Source: an uncultured Actinomycetes bacterium (GTDB lineage: Bacteria; Actinomycetota; Actinomycetes; Nanopelagicales; Nanopelagicaceae). From it: a stretch of DNA of 7,716 nucleotides. The notes beneath the pieces were generated by a model, which did no database searches, had not been told where the DNA came from, and was given only the letters and a program-made list of their open reading frames with translations. This document shows positions 1-6,900 of the stretch, piece by piece (the first letter of the stretch is position 1; each line of letters opens with the position of its first letter). Where the stretch lies: the NCBI GenBank assembly GCA_903932695.1, contig CAIZGZ010000190.1:1-7716 (forward strand), written 5' to 3'. The position numbers and the translations under genes are program-made.

Positions 1-1437
1 GCGCCACAATGGCAACGGAGTTCCCCAGTAACGATTACGAGAGACCGCCCAGTCAATGTTGTTCTCGAGCCAATCGCCGAACCGCCCAGTCTTGATCGTC
101 TCAGGGTGCCAATCGGTCTTCGCATTCTGAGCAATCAACGCATCTTTAATTGCGGTGGTGCGGATGTACCACGATGGTTGCGCGTAATACATCAATGGAG
201 TATGACAACGCCAGCAATGGGGGTAGGAGTGCTCAAATTGAAGCTGCTTGAAGAGCAGACCCTTTGATTTGATCTCCTTGATCAAGACCTTGTCGGCATC
301 CTTAAAGAATGTGCCACCAACAAGTGCGATCTCCGCATTGAAGGTGCCATCCGGTGCCATGGGATTAACCACAGGAAGGTTGTAGCGACGGCAGACTTGA
401 AGGTCATCGGCACCAAAGGCAGGGGATTGGTGGACCAATCCAGTTCCATCTTCGATGGTGACGTAATCGGCCAGAACGATGAAGTGCGAATCCGGGATCT
501 CGATCAGATCGAGCGGACGTTGGTAGGTTGAGTGCTCGAGCTCTCGACCGGTAAAGGTAGCAATCACGGTGCGCTCTTCACCAAGGATGTGTGCGAGATT
601 GGTAGCGATGACCAAGCGCTCGCTCTTCTCATCGTGGCTAATCTCAACAACTTGATATTCAACATCGGGATTCACTGCGACTGCGGTGTTTGAAACCAAG
701 GTCCACGGTGTTGTCGTCCAGACCAAAAAGGATGCGCCGAGATCTGCGATCGGACCTGAGGTGGCCGGGAATCGGACGTAGACGGATGGATCAGTGACCG
801 TCTCATATCCCTGTGCGAGTTCGTGGTCAGAGAGTCCGGTACCGCATCGAGGGCAATACGGAGCTACTCGATGATCTTGAACAAGCAGGCCCTTATTCCA
901 GATCTGCTGGAGTGACCACCAGACGCTCTCGACATATTGCGGGGACATGGTCCAATACGCTTCATCAAAATCTACCCAGAAACCCATGCGACGAGTCATC
1001 GAAGTGAATTCATCCACGTGGCGCTGAACCGAGGCGCGACACTTTTCATTAAAGGCGGCGATGCCAAATTTCTCGATATCGCCCTTGCCGGAGAAACCTA
1101 ACTCTTTCTCAACAGCGATCTCGACCGGTAGGCCGTGGCAATCCCAACCCGCTTTACGAGTGACGAGCTTGCCCTTCATGGTCTGATAACGAGGGAAGAG
1201 ATCTTTAAAGACGCGGGCCTCAATGTGGTGAGTGCCGGGGGAGCCATTGGCAGTAGGTGGGCCCTCAAAGAAGGTCCAGCGAGGCGCGCCGTCGCGCGCA
1301 GCGAGAGATTTAGCGAAGATCTCACCCGAATCCCAGAAAGTGAGGATCTCGTGCTCAATGGCGGGTAGATCGATGGCGGGGGCGAGATTCTTAAAGCTCG
1401 AAGCCCCACGTGTCGTCGCCTTCGAATCCTGTGCCAC
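1..1437 (-). CDS. ileS: Isoleucyl-tRNA synthetase, N-terminal 479 residues (3' end outside window)
   Basis: Cytoplasmic class I synthetase that charges tRNA-Ile with isoleucine and edits misactivated valine. Translating the minus strand gives an uninterrupted frame from GTG at 1437 to the window edge. The Rossmann-fold signature region lies at residues 59-71 (GPPTANGSPGTHH), followed by GWDCHGLPVE (97-106). A CPRC knuckle sits at 195-198. The CP1 editing domain shows WTTTPWTL (240-247) and the editing-pocket stretch GTGLVHQSPAFGADD (331-345). A second CWRC pair is at 408-411, and the return to the catalytic core is WAVSRNRYWGTPLP (463-476). The KMSKS loop and anticodon-binding domain lie beyond the window. 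The usual HXGH motif is replaced by GTHH (68-71), as in a subgroup of type 2 (eukaryote-like) enzymes common in Actinobacteria. GTG is chosen because a stop lies in frame upstream, the next Met is residue 87 (past the signature motif), and a G-rich ribosome site sits 7 bases upstream. Family identity is very secure; the start is likely. Confidence 0.97.
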   Translation of the reverse strand, partial: MAQDSKATTRGASSFKNLAPAIDLPAIEHEILTFWDSGEIFAKSLAARDGAPRWTFFEGPPTANGSPGTHHIEARVFKDLFPRYQTMKGKLVTRKAGWDCHGLPVEIAVEKELGFSGKGDIEKFGIAAFNEKCRASVQRHVDEFTSMTRRMGFWVDFDEAYWTMSPQYVESVWWSLQQIWNKGLLVQDHRVAPYCPRCGTGLSDHELAQGYETVTDPSVYVRFPATSGPIADLGASFLVWTTTPWTLVSNTAVAVNPDVEYQVVEISHDEKSERLVIATNLAHILGEERTVIATFTGRELEHSTYQRPLDLIEIPDSHFIVLADYVTIEDGTGLVHQSPAFGADDLQVCRRYNLPVVNPMAPDGTFNAEIALVGGTFFKDADKVLIKEIKSKGLLFKQLQFEHSYPHCWRCHTPLMYYAQPSWYIRTTAIKDALIAQNAKTDWHPETIKTGRFGDWLENNIDWAVSRNRYWGTPLPLWR

Positions 1438-1444
1438 GCTTAGG

Positions 1445-1450
1445 CCCCCC
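1445..1450 (-). promoter_or_regulatory. Probable ribosome binding site of ileS
   Basis: A run of six G residues on the minus strand lies 7 bases upstream of the GTG at 1437. It is one substitution from the GGAGG core. It supports GTG over the in-frame TTG at 1452-1450, which overlaps the first of these G residues. Confidence 0.5.
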
Positions 1451-1568
1451 AACGATGCTCATATGTACCAATTAAGGTCGTGAGTCTAGCGCGGCGAAGT
1501 TGGTAAATCGGGCTCCTTGCGCCTAGCCTTCGTGGTCTATCGAGCTTTAAATGGCAGAGGGAGAGCAC

Positions 1569-1574
1569 GGGGAG
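1569..1574 (+). promoter_or_regulatory. Ribosome binding site of the DksA-like gene
   Basis: GGGGAG lies 8 bases before the ATG at 1583. This decides the start in favour of 1583 over the upstream in-frame TTG at 1517, which has no comparable site. Confidence 0.7.
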
Positions 1575-1582
1575 CGATTGTC

Positions 1583-2500
1583 ATGGCATCTACTTCACAG
1601 AGCGCTAAAAAGACCGCAACTTCAGCCATTAAGAAAGCGGTAAAGAAGGTCGTGGGTAAATCTGCCCCCGCCAAGAAAGCGGCTCCAGCCAAAAAGGCCG
1701 TTGCTCCAGCAAAGAAGAAAGTTGCCGCATCCGTGCCTACCAAAGCTCTCGCTTCAAAGAAGGCCGCTCCCGCCAAGAAGGCGATTGCGCCGGCTAAGAA
1801 AGCTCCCGCTCCAGCCAAGAAAGCAGTTCCTGCAAAGAAGGCAGCTGTGCCAGCCAAAGCTCCAGCAGTGCGCTCGCCAAATATTGTGAAGCCAACCCTT
1901 GCAAAGCGTTCTCCAGCCAAGCCGGTTGCCGCGAAACTACAGAGCACCACTACTGGCGACTCAACGACAATTACCGTAACTCCTCGCGAGGTGAACGCTG
2001 GCCCAGAGGTGGTCATCGAAGAACGTCGCTTAGTAATGCCGCCACCTCCACGTCCAGTCAAGAGCGCTAAGAAAGTTGCAGGTCTCAAGCCAATTAAGGC
2101 AGCCCCTGCACCGCATGTGGCGACTGCTTCTGAAGAGTCATGGACTGCTGCTGAACTAAAGGCGATGCGCTCACAACTTGGAAAAGAGTTAGTTCGACTC
2201 AAAGCTGAGCTCAGTGATGTTGAAGGCGAGATGGATGAACTGATCTCTTCTGCCGGCGTCGGTGCAGGCGATGATCAAGCGGATGCTGGTGCAAAGACCT
2301 TTGAACGCGAACACGAGATGTCCTTGGTGTACAACGCCCGTGATATGGTCGTTCAAACTGAACGCGCGATTGAACGGATTGACACAAAGACTTATGGTCG
2401 TTGCGAAGAGTGCGGAAACTCAATCGGTAAAGCTCGACTGCAAGTATTTCCACGTGCGACGCTCTGCATGGTCTGTAAGCAAAAAGAGGAACGACGCTGA
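1583..2500 (+). CDS. DksA/TraR-family C4 zinc-finger protein with histone-like Lys/Ala/Pro-rich N-terminal tail
   Basis: A 305-residue protein in three parts. Residues 8-118 are strongly basic and low-complexity, with seven PAKK units (first at 29-32, last at 83-86) and further PAK units, resembling histone H1 or the tail of mycobacterial HupB. Residues 119-185 are a Thr/Pro-rich linker with four consecutive prolines (153-156). Residues 188-305 form a DksA/TraR module: a charged helical stretch, a turn at 226-237, a second helix, and a C4 zinc finger with C274, C277, C295 and C298 (CX2C-X17-CX2C). DksA proteins enter the RNA polymerase secondary channel and modulate initiation. Here the coiled-coil tip reads DQADAG (231-236) against the DXXDXA of functional DksA. 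The tail suggests DNA or nucleoid binding, but that is inference. The stop TGA (2498-2500) overlaps the proposed lspA start, implying coupled translation. Family assignment of the C-terminus is secure; cellular role is unknown. Confidence 0.93.
   Translation: MASTSQSAKKTATSAIKKAVKKVVGKSAPAKKAAPAKKAVAPAKKKVAASVPTKALASKKAAPAKKAIAPAKKAPAPAKKAVPAKKAAVPAKAPAVRSPNIVKPTLAKRSPAKPVAAKLQSTTTGDSTTITVTPREVNAGPEVVIEERRLVMPPPPRPVKSAKKVAGLKPIKAAPAPHVATASEESWTAAELKAMRSQLGKELVRLKAELSDVEGEMDELISSAGVGAGDDQADAGAKTFEREHEMSLVYNARDMVVQTERAIERIDTKTYGRCEECGNSIGKARLQVFPRATLCMVCKQKEERR
1664..1861 (+). repeat. Degenerate in-frame repeat encoding PAKK units
   Basis: The DNA coding for residues 28-93 of the DksA-like protein is a series of imperfect short repeats of the form (gct/ccc)(cca/gca)gccaagaaagc. 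Repeats match at the protein level (PAKKA, 6-7 residue period) but differ at third codon positions, so they look selected at the protein level and not like a recent slippage array. The repeat composition keeps long spurious reading frames open on the other strand. Confidence 0.75.
2486..2490 (+). promoter_or_regulatory. Ribosome binding site deciding the lspA start
   Basis: GAGGA lies inside the end of the DksA-like gene, 6 bases before CTG at 2497. The next gene has the same arrangement: GAGGT at 2973-2977, then 6 bases, then ATG at 2984. This parallel is the main reason to place the lspA start at the CTG. Confidence 0.6.
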
Positions 2501-2994
2501 GTAAATCAGCACCTCATCTTCTTGCGGTAAAGACGCTCGCCTCAGTATGTGGCGCAGTATTTGCACTCGACTACATCACCAAGTCGTTAGCCATTCGATT
2601 GATTACGCCTGGATCTCATTCTGTCATTGGGCAGCTCCTTGAAATCCAATTGATTCATAATTCTGGCGCCTCTTTCAGCCTCTTCTCTGGATTAGGGCCC
2701 GTTATCGGCTCACTCTCCATCGCAGCGGTCATTGCAATTGTGCGCTTCGCTCAATCCATTACATCCTGGAAGTGGGGGATTGCGCTGGGTGCGATGCTCG
2801 GTGGGATCTTAGGCAACCTCAGTGATCGCCTCTTTCGCCCGCCTTACTGGCTCCGTGGCGGCGTGGTCGATTGGATCAAACTGCCGCACTATCCGGTTTT
2901 TAACCTGGCGGATTCCTCTATTGTTCTCTCAGCAGTCGCAATCGCTCTGTTGTTAGTGAAAAATGTGAAACCGAGGTCCAACGATGAGCGCTGA
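2497..2994 (+). CDS. lspA: Lipoprotein signal peptidase (signal peptidase II), apparent CTG start
   Basis: An integral-membrane aspartyl protease that cleaves the signal peptide of prolipoproteins after lipidation of the +1 cysteine; the target of globomycin. From CTG at 2497 it is 165 residues, the usual family size. The conserved first-helix motif is LDYITK (24-29), followed by NSGASFS (55-61), GNLSDR (106-111), VVDW (123-126) and FNLADS (135-140). D125 and D139 are the expected catalytic pair, with N55, N107, R111 and N136 as supporting residues. Four hydrophobic segments fit the family topology (about 8-25, 66-84, 94-108, 137-155). The frame has a stop at 2476-2478 and no ATG, GTG or TTG before TTG at 2599. 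That start would remove helix one and the LDYITK motif. CTG overlaps the preceding stop as CTGA and has a well-spaced GAGGA site. It sits in a tight cluster with the DksA-like and pseudouridine synthase genes. Identity is secure; the start is inferred. Confidence 0.95.
   Translation: MSKSAPHLLAVKTLASVCGAVFALDYITKSLAIRLITPGSHSVIGQLLEIQLIHNSGASFSLFSGLGPVIGSLSIAAVIAIVRFAQSITSWKWGIALGAMLGGILGNLSDRLFRPPYWLRGGVVDWIKLPHYPVFNLADSSIVLSAVAIALLLVKNVKPRSNDER
2973..2977 (+). promoter_or_regulatory. Ribosome binding site of the pseudouridine synthase gene
   Basis: GAGGT lies 6 bases before the ATG at 2984, inside the last codons of lspA. It fits translation of the downstream gene coupled to lspA. Confidence 0.65.
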
Positions 2995-3952
2995 TATTCC
3001 TGCACCAGAGAGTGCGAGCCGCGATCTCCGCGTTCTCTCCATTCCAGAAGGTTTGGATCAAGAGCGAATAGATGCGGCAATCGCCAGACTCCTTGGTCTC
3101 TCGCGCTCTACCGTCGTTGATCTCATTGCCGCCGGTGAAGTAACGCGTAACGGAAAAGTGATTGCGAAATCCGAGAAGGTAGCCACCGCTGATCTCATTG
3201 AAATTTTGATGCCTGCCGCAAAAGGACCGGCTACTTTGGTCGCAACACCCGTTGATGGACTCGATGTGGTCTACAACGATGACCACATCATCGTTATTAA
3301 TAAGCCAGTAGGCGTCGCTGCTCACCCCAGCCCAGGTTGGCAGGGAGCAACGGTGATCGGTGCGATCATCGCCGCGGGTTACAACGTCTCGACCAGTGGC
3401 GCAGCTGAACGTCAAGGAATTGTGCATCGCCTCGATGTCGGAACTTCTGGACTGATGGTTGTGGCAAAAGATGAGAAGTCGTATAGCAACCTCAAAGATC
3501 AATTCCGCGAACGCACTGTGCACAAGGTCTATCACGCGATGGTCCAAGGACATATGGATCCATCGTCGGGAACAATTGATGCACCGATTGATCGACATCC
3601 TCGCGAAGATTATCGATTCGCGGTCGTCGCCGATGGCAAGCCCAGCATCACGCATTACACCGCGCTAGAACTCTTTCCAGCTGTCTCGCTTCTTGAGATT
3701 GAGCTTGAGACCGGTCGTACGCACCAGATTCGCGTCCACTTCTCTGCACTTCATCACCCGCTCGTAGGCGATCTCACCTATGGCGCCGACCACACCATCG
3801 CGGACCGATTAGAGATCCATCGTCCGTGGCTTCACGCTCGCGAACTCAAATTTACCCACCCAATCACGGGTGAGGCGCTGGAATTCTTCTCGGAATACCC
3901 GGCTGATCTGACACGAAGCCTGGCAATCCTCGAAAAGCAAGCCCAGAATTAA
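2984..3952 (+). CDS. RluA/RluD-family pseudouridine synthase
   Basis: A 322-residue enzyme that isomerises uridine to pseudouridine in RNA. Family members related to RluD modify helix 69 of 23S rRNA, but the exact target here cannot be read from sequence. An S4-type RNA-binding domain occupies about residues 25-77 (ERIDAAIARLLGLSRSTV, then GEVTRNGKV). The catalytic domain follows from about 90 to 312. The signature HRLDVGTSG is at 148-156, with D151 as the expected catalytic aspartate. GRTHQIRVH is at 244-252, followed by HPLVGDLTYG, also typical of the family. Length agrees with RluD-type proteins that keep the S4 domain. The ATG at 2984 overlaps the end of lspA by 11 bases and has a good ribosome site, so translation is probably coupled. 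The lspA-rluD pairing is common in bacteria. I leave the symbol blank because the RluD, RluC and RluA targets are not separable here with certainty. Confidence 0.95.
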   Translation: MSADIPAPESASRDLRVLSIPEGLDQERIDAAIARLLGLSRSTVVDLIAAGEVTRNGKVIAKSEKVATADLIEILMPAAKGPATLVATPVDGLDVVYNDDHIIVINKPVGVAAHPSPGWQGATVIGAIIAAGYNVSTSGAAERQGIVHRLDVGTSGLMVVAKDEKSYSNLKDQFRERTVHKVYHAMVQGHMDPSSGTIDAPIDRHPREDYRFAVVADGKPSITHYTALELFPAVSLLEIELETGRTHQIRVHFSALHHPLVGDLTYGADHTIADRLEIHRPWLHARELKFTHPITGEALEFFSEYPADLTRSLAILEKQAQN

Positions 3953-3975
3953 TCTCGGTAGTAACCTCACCAATC
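3953..3975 (+). promoter_or_regulatory. Short rluD-dnaE gap with a possible leaderless -10 element
   Basis: The gap has no GGAGG-like site; GGTAG at 3957-3961 is weak and 14 bases from the GTG. TAACCT at 3962-3967 fits the loose actinobacterial TANNNT pattern, 8 bases before the GTG, which would allow initiation at or next to the start codon. No -35 is recognisable, and TANNNT occurs often by chance. Confidence 0.25.
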
Positions 3976-6900
3976 GTGTCTGACAATTCCTTCGTCCATC
4001 TTCACGTACACACCGAGTATTCGATGCTCGACGGTGCTGCCCGCGTGGAGGAGTTGGTCCGTGAAGTCGCCAACCAAGGCATGCCAGCTATCGCTATTAC
4101 CGATCATGGCAATGTTTTTGGTGCCTATGAATTTCACAAGCAGGCGAAGAAAGCTGGCGTAAAGCCGATTATTGGAATTGAAGCTTACGTCGCTCCTGAA
4201 TCTCGCTTTAAGAAAGAGCGAGTGAAGTGGGCAGATGGAGGTGAGGACGATGTCTCCGGCGGCGGCGCATATACCCATATGACGCTACTCGCGGAAGACA
4301 ACACTGGCTTATCCAATCTCTTTAAGCTCTCTTCGCTTGCGTCTCTCGAGGGTTTTTATTACAAGCCGCGCATGGATCGTGAGCTCCTCGCTCAATATTC
4401 CACCGGCCTGATCGCGACCACCGGTTGTCCTGGTGGCGAGATTCAAACCAAGATTCGTATGGGTGCCTATAAAGATGCCCTGAAGGCAGCGAGCGAGCTA
4501 CGTGACATCTTTGGCCCAGAGAACTTCTTCCTTGAAGTCATGGATCACGGCATCGATATCGAAACTCGCGTAAAAGAGGATCTGCTCAAATTAGGTAAGG
4601 CGCTCAAGCTTCCGTTCTTGGCAACAAACGATCTGCACTATACGAAGCACGAAGATGCTGGTGCACATGAGGCGCTGCTCTGCGTTCAATCCGGTTCGAC
4701 AATTGCCGATCCAAAACGCTTTAAATTTGAAAATAGCGAGTTCTACCTCAAGAGCGCCGATCAGATGCGCGAACTCTTTGCCGATCTACCAGGTGCATGC
4801 GATAACACTCTCTGGATCGCTGAACGTTGCAACATCACCATGCGCGAGGGTGAGAACCTCATGCCGCAATTTGAAGTCCCTAAGGGGCAGACCGAGGCAT
4901 CGTGGTTGACCGAACTTGCCAATCAAGGGCTGGCAGATCGTTTGGGCGGAGTAATTCCGCCGGAGTATCAAGAGCGCTTAGATTACGAGCTCAGCGTCAT
5001 GATCAAGATGGGTTTTCCCGGGTACTTCTTGGTGGTCTCCGATCTCTGTTCTCATGCCCGCGAAGTAGGAATTCGCGTTGGTCCTGGTCGTGGCTCTGCG
5101 GCGGGATCGTTGGTCTCATACGTTTTAGGAATTACTCAACTCGATCCCATCAAGCACGGCTTACTCTTCGAGCGTTTCCTCAACCCAGAACGTATCTCGA
5201 TGCCCGATATCGATCTGGATTTTGATGAACGCCGACGCTCCGAGATGATCGCCTATGCCACCAATAAATATGGCGAGGACCGTGTAGCTCAGATCATCAC
5301 CTACAGCAATATTAAGTCGAAGCAGGCGCTCAAAGATTCCACCCGCGTTCTTGGTTATCCGTATGCGATCGGTGACAAGATCACGAAGACTCTGCCGCCA
5401 ACAATTATGGGCAAGGACATCACTCTCTCCGGAATCTTTGACCCTAAGAACGATCGATATGGGGAAGCGGGCGAGTTCCGTTCTGTCTATGAAGCCGATA
5501 GCGATGCGAAGCGAATCGTTGATACCGCACGAGGTCTCGAAGGTTTGAAGCGCCAGTGGGGTGTGCACGCAGCCGGCGTAATTTTGAGCCGTGACCCACT
5601 GCTTGATGTCATTCCGATTCATCGTCGTGAAGCAGATGGTGCAATCATCACTCAATTCGATATGGGTGCCTGCGAGGCGATCGGGCTACTCAAGATGGAC
5701 TTCTTGGGTCTGCGTAATCTCTCGGTGCTCGATGATTGCTTGCTCAACATCAAGGCGAATCAGGGGATTGATGTTGATCTCGCGACCTTGACCCTTGACG
5801 ATCCAAAGACCTTCGAACTTCTTGGCCGCGGAGATACGCTCGGTGTCTTCCAACTCGATGGCGGTCCGATGCGTGCGCTCTTGCGTCAGATGGCGCCAGA
5901 TTCATTTGAAGATATCTCAGCTGTTATTGCCCTGTATCGACCAGGCCCGATGGGCGTGAATGCTCATACCGATTATGCGGATCGTAAAAATAATCGCAAG
6001 CCGGTTGAGCCGATCCATCCCGAACTCTCCGAACCACTCGCCGAGATTCTGGGCGATACGTACGGCCTGATTGTCTATCAAGAGCAGGTAATGGCGATTG
6101 CGCAGAAAGTAGCTGGCTTCTCACTTGGACGCGCTGATCTCTTGCGTAAGGCGATGGGTAAGAAGAATAAAGATATTCTGGATAAGGAGTACGTCAACTT
6201 CGAAGCCGGCATGATCGCAAACGGTTTTAGCACCGCTCCTATCAAAAAACTTTGGGATACCTTGATCCCATTCTCGGATTATGCCTTTAACCGGGCACAC
6301 TCTGCCGGATATGGATTGGTCTCATACTGGACCGCCTACCTGAAGGCGAATTTCCCCACCGAATACATGGCGGCGCTGCTGACCAGTGTTCGTGATGATA
6401 AAGATAAGAGCGCGCTCTATCTCAACGAGTGTCGCCGCATGGGAATCAAAGTGTTGCCACCAGATGTGAACGAATCTTCTTCGGATTACACTCCGCTCGG
6501 ATCCGATATTCGATTCGGCCTCACTGCAATTCGCAATGTCGGTGAGAACGTCGTGGCTTCTATTGTGGTCAATCGAAAGGCTAAAGGTAAATATGAGTCC
6601 TTTGGCGACTTCCTTGCCAAGGTTGATCAAAATGTCTGCAATAAAAAGACGATCGAATCGCTCATCAAGGGCGGCGCCTTTGATTCGCTCGGCGCAAGTC
6701 GCCGAGGGTTGATGATGATTTACCTGGAAGCGATTGATTCGGTGAGCGAGACAAAGCGCGCAGAAGCGATCGGACAATTTGATCTCTTCGGTTCTCTGGG
6801 TAATGACGGAAGCACCTCGAGTGCACCAGTAGATATCAAGATTCCAACAGGCGAATGGGATAAATCCCTCCTCTTGAGCTACGAGCGAGAGATGTTGGGA

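Larger units (their letters stand above)
1438..1582. promoter_or_regulatory. Divergent promoter region between ileS and the DksA-like gene
   Basis: This 145-base gap separates two divergently transcribed genes, so it must hold both promoters. Candidates on the ileS side, read on the minus strand, are TAGACT (1488-1483) and TACATA (1467-1462). On the plus side, TATCGA (1538-1543) and TTTAAA (1546-1551) could act as -10 elements, with TTGCGC (1517-1522) as a possible -35. None makes a convincing two-box promoter with 16-18 base spacing, so the exact sites are not assigned. I see no T-box leader or terminator. Confidence 0.5.

Noticed and set aside
1135..1409. Short open frames on both strands within 1135-1409
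   Set aside because: They lie inside ileS in other frames. The ileS frame here encodes the signature motif region.
1517..1582. N-terminal extension of the DksA-like protein from TTG at 1517
   Set aside because: The ATG at 1583 has GGGGAG at proper spacing. The 22 extra residues would be unlike the basic tail and would cover the likely promoter region.
1664..1861. Short-period repeat as a CRISPR-like or mobile array
   Set aside because: The repeats are in frame, a few codons long, vary at third positions and encode PAKK units within a coding gene.
1537..2202. 221-codon open frame on the minus strand, opposite the DksA-like gene
   Set aside because: It is the mirror of the Ala/Lys/Pro-rich repeat, whose codon bias removes stops on the other strand. 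Its Ala/Phe-rich product matches nothing I recognise, and the plus-strand frame has a clear domain and ribosome site.
2599..2994. lspA starting at TTG 2599
   Set aside because: It would give a 131-residue protein without transmembrane helix one and the conserved LDYITK motif, and it has no ribosome site. The upstream codons clearly encode LspA sequence.
2918..3655. 245-codon open frame on the minus strand, opposite lspA and the pseudouridine synthase gene
   Set aside because: It runs antisense across two clearly coding genes with full family motifs and shows no domain of its own.
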